Shown here: positions 55,958 through 60,362 of the stretch, piece by piece
Layout of the letters: every line of letters begins with the position of its first letter
Position numbering within the stretch: the first letter of the stretch is position 1
DNA from: Bacteroidota bacterium
Lineage (GTDB): Bacteria > Bacteroidota > Rhodothermia > Rhodothermales > UBA10348
Direction of reading: 5' to 3'
Assembly (NCBI GenBank): GCA_029262855.1
Contig: JAJCYP010000052.1
Span: 1-60,362, forward strand
DNA length: 60,362 bases
Made by a program: the position numbers and the translations under genes
The notes under the pieces: generated by a model
Databases searched by the model: none
What the model was told of the DNA's origin: nothing
Seen by the model: only the letters and a program-made list of their open reading frames with translations

Positions 55958-57124
55958 ATGCGGGTTACAAGGACGCTAATCAATACGGTCCGGCAGCTGG
56001 TGACCCAGTACCCCGTCCTGGCCGTCACCGGACCCCGACAGTCGGGAAAGACCACACTGGTGCGGGAGACCTTTCCGGATCGCCCGTACGTCTCGCTCGA
56101 GGATCTCGACGAACGGGCATTTGCGGATGAGGACCCCAGAGGCTTCCTCGACCGCTTTCCAGATGGCGCCGTGTTCGACGAGGTTCAGCGGGCACCCGGC
56201 TTGTTCTCCTATCTGCAGACCCGGGTGGACCGGGACGGGCGGATGGGACTGTACGTGCTCACCGCATCCCATCGCTTCGGTCTCCTGACGGGTATATCAC
56301 AGAGCCTTGCCGGGCGGGTAGCCACGGTTTCCCTGCTTCCCTTTTCGCTGCGAGAATTGGACAGTGCCAATCTGGCTCCGGACAACCTCAACGAGCTGCT
56401 GCTGCGCGGGCTGTATCCACCCGTTCACGATCGCGCTCTGGAAGCGTCCACGTGGTACGGCAACTACATCCGAACCTACGTGGAGCGCGATGTCCGTGAA
56501 CTGATCAACATCCGAAATCTTGGAAGCTTTCAGCGCTTCGTCGCTCTCTGCGCCGGCAGGACCGGCCAGCTTCTCAACCTCTCTGCGTTGGCGGGCGATG
56601 CCGGTGTAAGTCACACAACCGCGAGAGGCTGGATCTCGGTTCTTGAGGCCGGATACCTCATTCATCTGGTCCGTCCCCACCACCGCAATTTCAACAAACG
56701 GCTTGTCAAGACGCCGGTGTTGTACTTCCTCGATGCCGGCCTGGCGTGTCGCCTCCTTCGGATCGAGACGCCCTCCCAACTGGATACCCATCCACTTAGG
56801 GGCGCGCTTTTCCAGACGTGGGTGGCCTCGGAACTGCTGAAGGCACGCGTTCACCGGGGTCTGGAGAGCGATCTACACTTCTGGCGGGATCGTAGTGGGC
56901 GCGAAATTGATCTACTGATCGGACCAGACGAGGCACTGGTGCCTATCGAGGTCAAATCCGGGGTCACGATTCCGTCCGACGCGAGGCGAGCGATCCGTTG
57001 GTGGACAGATTTGGCTGGCGACTCGGCCGGAACGGGAATGGTCGTGTACGGCGGCGACGAGTCGTTTACGCGTGCGGGAGTTCGCCACGTTGGCTGGCGG
57101 GATCTGCCGGAGGCCTGTGGCTGA
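55958..57124 (+). CDS. AAA (AAA_14) ATPase with DUF4143 domain (mirror copy)
   Basis: Mirror of 3239-4405; Walker A GPRQSGKTT encoded from about 56030. Confidence 0.8.
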   Translation: MRVTRTLINTVRQLVTQYPVLAVTGPRQSGKTTLVRETFPDRPYVSLEDLDERAFADEDPRGFLDRFPDGAVFDEVQRAPGLFSYLQTRVDRDGRMGLYVLTASHRFGLLTGISQSLAGRVATVSLLPFSLRELDSANLAPDNLNELLLRGLYPPVHDRALEASTWYGNYIRTYVERDVRELINIRNLGSFQRFVALCAGRTGQLLNLSALAGDAGVSHTTARGWISVLEAGYLIHLVRPHHRNFNKRLVKTPVLYFLDAGLACRLLRIETPSQLDTHPLRGALFQTWVASELLKARVHRGLESDLHFWRDRSGREIDLLIGPDEALVPIEVKSGVTIPSDARRAIRWWTDLAGDSAGTGMVVYGGDESFTRAGVRHVGWRDLPEACG

Positions 57125-57163
57125 GGGACCTGACCAGGAACGCGATATGCGCGCGGAAGACTG

Positions 57164-57247
57164 GTTCACACAAGATGTAAACTGGACGATTTGGCGAACT
57201 CCCTTTGCATCGTTCGCCAAATGCATTAGTTTACCACATGTGTAAAC
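57164..57247 (+). promoter_or_regulatory. Operator cluster before the AbiEi-like gene (mirror copy)
   Basis: Mirror of 3116-3199: 19-bp palindromes at 57164-57182 and 57229-57247 flank the 11-bp inverted repeat at 57189-57222. Confidence 0.6.
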
Positions 57248-57264
57248 CGGCTCATTAAACGAAC

Positions 57265-58320
57265 ATGGCACGACTCTCTGAAACCACGGCGCTACAACGA
57301 ATACGAGAACTCCTCGAGGACATCTTTGCGTCGACTTCTGAGATCCGTCTCCTCCAAAGCGATGTGGATACCGTAGTCGAACTGCCGCCCTACAAGTTCA
57401 TCGTCGAGTTCAAAGAGACATCAACGAGGGCAGCAATCCAGCGTGGAATCGAGCAACTGAAGAGAACCTCTACCGACACGAACAGCATCCACTTGCTGGT
57501 CGTCCCGTTTATGATCGAATCGGGAAAGCAGCAGTGTATGAGTGCGAGTATGTCATGGCTTGACCTTTCGGGAAACGCGTCTATTCGGCACGAACAGATC
57601 GTCATATCGATTGAGGGGAAGCAGAACAAGTACAAGCGCCCCGGGCGCCCCAGGAACCCATTCTCCATCAAGAGCTCCAGGATCGTTAGGGTTCTGCTAT
57701 CCTGCCCTCACGAGTCGCTCCATCAAAGCGAGCTCGTGGCGCGGGCAAGAGTATCAAAGGCCCTCGTCAGTCAAGTTGTGAGCACGCTCATCCAGGAGGG
57801 TTTCCTAGAACGACGTACCGGCAAGGGGATTCGAGTGCTCGATCCCGGGCTTTTACTCGACGAGTGGCAACAACGCTACTCATTCGCAGATCACAGAGTT
57901 ACCAGAGGCCACGTCTACTCCAATGGCGAAGGGCCGAAGCGAGTAAAGGATCTTGCACACAGGCTCTCACGACTCGGTGTAGAGTATGCGTTCACCGGAC
58001 TAGCTGCGGCCTGGCATTACGCCCCATTCGCAAATTTTCGTCTAGCCTCCCTGTACACACGAGCGCCCCTGACCCCGAACGAGATCGAAGACTTAGGCTT
58101 CATTCCAGAGCACAAGGGAGCGAATGTCTGGCTCGCAGAGCCCAACGACGAAGGGGTGTTCTGGGATTCCGTGCGGCACGAGGGCGTCGTGTTCGCAAGC
58201 GCGATACAGACGTACCTGGATCTTAAGGATCAACCGGAGAGATCAAATGATGCTATTGGCGAATTGAAATCGACCTTGTTCCAGACACCTGAAAATGCCC
58301 AACAAGCCTCAGTACATTAG
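57265..58320 (+). CDS. AbiEi-type antitoxin-like protein (mirror copy)
   Basis: Mirror of 2043-3098; ATG at 57265, 351 residues with nuclease-like, winged-helix and nucleotidyltransferase-like parts. Confidence 0.75.
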   Translation: MARLSETTALQRIRELLEDIFASTSEIRLLQSDVDTVVELPPYKFIVEFKETSTRAAIQRGIEQLKRTSTDTNSIHLLVVPFMIESGKQQCMSASMSWLDLSGNASIRHEQIVISIEGKQNKYKRPGRPRNPFSIKSSRIVRVLLSCPHESLHQSELVARARVSKALVSQVVSTLIQEGFLERRTGKGIRVLDPGLLLDEWQQRYSFADHRVTRGHVYSNGEGPKRVKDLAHRLSRLGVEYAFTGLAAAWHYAPFANFRLASLYTRAPLTPNEIEDLGFIPEHKGANVWLAEPNDEGVFWDSVRHEGVVFASAIQTYLDLKDQPERSNDAIGELKSTLFQTPENAQQASVH

Positions 58321-58857
58321 CGGGTATACTCTCGGGACATCGGCATCCGTTGAACGTCTCTGCCTGTTTGTCGCCACTCGGCTCGGTGACTTCATGCCAC
58401 GCCTTCGGTAGTGGGAGGTCTGGTTCCGAGATTGCTCATCCGGCCCACCACCACTACGGATCCAGAGATTCATGTCGGTACCCAGGATCTTGATCTGGGA
58501 CTCGCCCGTGGCGATTGCCACGTGGCAGATGATGATGTGTTCAATGGCACGACGATGTTCAACGTTGTGGCCTCGGATTGTGTACGGAAGTTGACCTGAT
58601 GGACAGCTCTCTTTTGGGGGTTGCGAACGTCCACTCCGACGCGTATGCGCCCACCTGCACGAGGCGCATCGCCTCCTGGCTGGGCCGCGCTCCTCGTTCA
58701 TGGCTCCGGTCATCCGAGGCCGTGCCGAACCAGACTGGCTACCGCCTCCATCAATACTGCGCCCGCCAATTGCCGGTGTTGGATCTTCTGCACCAAACTA
58801 AACGTCCTTCGGTCTGTAGCGGACCAGTTGCGGTTCGCCGGAAGCGCCGGTTCTCGA
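58321..58857. other. Non-coding or degraded stretch (mirror copy)
   Basis: Mirror of 1506-2042; no convincing gene seen on either strand. Confidence 0.45.
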
Positions 58858-59344
58858 GGTCCAGACTGCCTGCCCCGGAACGTGCGCCAGTACCGGGGAG
58901 AGCAGGGCTTGGCCGATGGGCAGGATGGGCCGCTGCTCGTGAGCGTAACCGGTCACCCCCCTCACGCGCCACGGCATCCTGCGCGTTGTACAGCGTCGCG
59001 CGCGATCCGCCGCCGCCACCCTGCCCTCTCTGGCGTCCAATCGCGTTGGTGCCCGTACTTTTCGTTGTAGTGCGGCCCTTCATCTGTTGCGGGCGGCAAA
59101 TGCATTGCCTGTAATACGGAGCTGGCTCGGCCACATCAGCGTGGTGACCACGGACCACTACGCACGCATCGATCTCGACATGAAGCGCCGCGCCCTGGAG
59201 GCTACAGAACTACTCGCGCGGGGAGGGCCTGTAGGGCGTGGGGGCGACGACGCCCGCGGTCAGCTACAGAACTACTCGCGCAGGGAGGGCCTCTTGGCAG
59301 CGCGATCCCGACCTGCTCAAATGGCTCGAGGCCCTATGATTTGA
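58858..59344 (+). pseudogene. Decayed tyrosine recombinase remnant (mirror copy)
   Basis: Mirror of 1019-1505. The frame switch falls in the C6 run at 58956-58961; the HLLRA box is encoded from about 59081 and the Tyr box follows. Confidence 0.72.
59201..59292. repeat. 30-bp direct repeat by the recombinase remnant (mirror copy)
   Basis: Mirror of 1071-1162: copies at 59201-59230 and 59263-59292 with one difference. Confidence 0.8.
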
Positions 59345-60212
59345 CGGCCTCACCAACGCTTGCCTGCCCTTCACGCGTCAAGATTGTCACGAGGATCCAG
59401 GCGTACACGAGTGAGCTCGCTAGAACCTCGATTCCATGAATCACGACAAGCACAGCCGGAACCTCGTAAGCCAATACGAAGTCATGAGCCGCAACAAACA
59501 CGAAAAAGGCCAGGCCCAGGGACAAGACGAGTTGCCCTCTGGAGCCGCTCCAAATGGACATCAGCGGAATCACCGCCAGAAGATGGAGACCTCCGCGGAA
59601 GAACTGGGTTGAGACAATGACCCCCGGTTCGGGTAGAACCAATCCGGAAACCCCTAGCTCGTAGTAGTTGGAAACCAGAGGAGACACGATCAGTCCGAAT
59701 ATGAAATAGACGAGCGGGAACGCCGCAATCGCGGCCAAGCTCCGCAAGGCCCACTGGACCCAGGTTCGGCCGTGAAAAACGACTCCAACACGCTGTGGAG
59801 GAGTTAGCTGCGCGAGTGGCGACTTGAGCAGGGCCGCTTCGGTGCCCGCGAGCAGCAGGCACGGCAGGACGAGGACAGGAATTATCCAGAGTACGCCGTC
59901 AGTGCCGGTGTAGATCGACGTCTCAATGGTGCTGCTCACACCAAACCCGATGAACAAGAATGTTGAGAGAACAAGCCATCGAACCGGCAGCGACCCTCGA
60001 GTGCCTCGAGAAGACAACAGCATGCCCGCAGCCACAACAATGCTTCCGGCCAAGAGATACCACCCGGCGATAGCCTCCGGAGCCTGAGCGGGCATTCGAG
60101 GCACGCTCACGCCTGCCAACTGAAATGCGAGCCTGCTCGCGACCAGCCCGGTTGCGAACACGAGTCCGCCAACAACTGTCCTCCACGCGGCGTCAAATGA
60201 TCGTCTTAACAT
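59334..60212 (-). CDS. Polytopic membrane protein of unknown function (mirror copy)
   Basis: Mirror of 151-1029; ATG at 60212, about seven or eight hydrophobic segments. Confidence 0.65.
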   Translation of the reverse strand: MLRRSFDAAWRTVVGGLVFATGLVASRLAFQLAGVSVPRMPAQAPEAIAGWYLLAGSIVVAAGMLLSSRGTRGSLPVRWLVLSTFLFIGFGVSSTIETSIYTGTDGVLWIIPVLVLPCLLLAGTEAALLKSPLAQLTPPQRVGVVFHGRTWVQWALRSLAAIAAFPLVYFIFGLIVSPLVSNYYELGVSGLVLPEPGVIVSTQFFRGGLHLLAVIPLMSIWSGSRGQLVLSLGLAFFVFVAAHDFVLAYEVPAVLVVIHGIEVLASSLVYAWILVTILTREGQASVGEAVKS

Positions 60213-60362
60213 GAGCGACCTCGAGTGGCTCCGGGCCGTCCAGCGGCACTCCCCGACCACTTCAACAGCCGCAGATCTACCACTGGGTTGTCCTTAAGTC
60301 TAACTCATCCAACCACTTGGATCAACCGGCTGGCAACTCCGCTACTGGTCTGATACTGGTAC

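Larger units (their letters stand above)
1..60362. repeat. Perfect whole-window inverted repeat (two 30,181-base arms, no spacer)
   Basis: The first 22 bases are the exact reverse complement of the last 22. Every gene in 1-30181 recurs on the opposite strand at 60363 minus its coordinates with identical protein sequence, for example Smc at 13589-17146 and 43217-46774. I saw no mismatch at any place compared. Natural long palindromes without a spacer are cleaved by SbcCD-type nucleases or lost in replication. The plain reading is therefore a fold-back, missed-adapter or graph-traversal artefact. A hairpin chromosome end or inverted dimer remains possible but has no support from gene content. 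Confidence 0.99.

Noticed and set aside
1-60362. Covalently closed hairpin telomere or phage-plasmid with protelomerase
   Set aside because: No telomere resolvase or plasmid/phage replication gene is present, and the content is chromosomal housekeeping (smc, clpB). Kept only as a low-probability alternative to artefact.
1-60362. CRISPR array, tRNA or rRNA genes
   Set aside because: No regularly spaced direct repeats, cloverleaf or conserved rRNA sequence was recognised on either strand.

Overview
LAYOUT. The 60,362-base window is one perfect inverted repeat. Base i is complementary to base 60363-i at every place I compared: both ends, the centre, and the boundaries of all genes. The dyad lies between bases 30181 and 30182, with no spacer and no mismatch seen. 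The real information content is therefore about 30.2 kb, present twice. The left arm (1-30181) is described in full; right-arm entries (30182-60362) are mirror images. A zero-spacer palindrome with 30-kb arms is not a stable chromosomal structure. The likeliest origin is a fold-back or missed-adapter read that made the assembler walk out along the same contig in both directions. A true covalently closed hairpin end or inverted dimer is the less likely biological reading. Copy number and the apparent 'divergent' arrangement at the centre should not be interpreted until the junction is checked.

ORGANISM. The DNA is GC-rich (about 60-65% by eye). It encodes two large exported proteins ending in the type IX secretion sorting domain with the NYPNPFNP signature, a Wzi-like outer-membrane protein, and an ECF sigma factor paired with a TPR-bearing Ser/Thr kinase. 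Together these suggest a Gram-negative, high-GC member of the Bacteroidota/Rhodothermota group, probably Rhodothermales-like. This is inference from gene content; there is no rRNA in the window.

LEFT ARM. 1-4.7 kb is an accessory patch. It holds an unknown membrane protein, a decayed tyrosine-recombinase remnant beside a 30-bp direct repeat, an AbiEi-type antitoxin-like protein, and an AAA/DUF4143 ATPase. Operator-like inverted repeats lie before both of the last two genes, and a tandem 23-bp repeat resembling a mobile-element end lies upstream. 4.7-12.8 kb carries the secretion and polysaccharide genes: a BNR-propeller T9SS protein, a small lipoprotein, and a modular GH81 beta-1,3-glucanase with PKD, CBM6 and T9SS domains. 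12.9-23.1 kb is mostly housekeeping and regulation: an exported protein, Smc, the ECF sigma factor and membrane kinase pair, and ClpB. 23.2-30.2 kb has a DUF2231 membrane protein with a beta-sandwich-like C-terminal region, a DUF493 protein, a small charged protein, a cysteine-desulfurase-like PLP enzyme, an exported amidohydrolase, a Wzi-family outer-membrane protein, and a rhodanese whose 5' side is cut at the dyad.

HOW IT FITS TOGETHER. The T9SS cargo, the glucanase and the Wzi protein describe an envelope suited to degrading polysaccharide. The sigma/kinase pair is a likely signalling operon with a recognisable promoter. The best candidate for an unusual biological system is the AbiEi-like/AAA-DUF4143 pair with its clustered operators, inside what looks like a decayed mobile island. 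No tRNA, rRNA, CRISPR array or telomere resolvase was found.
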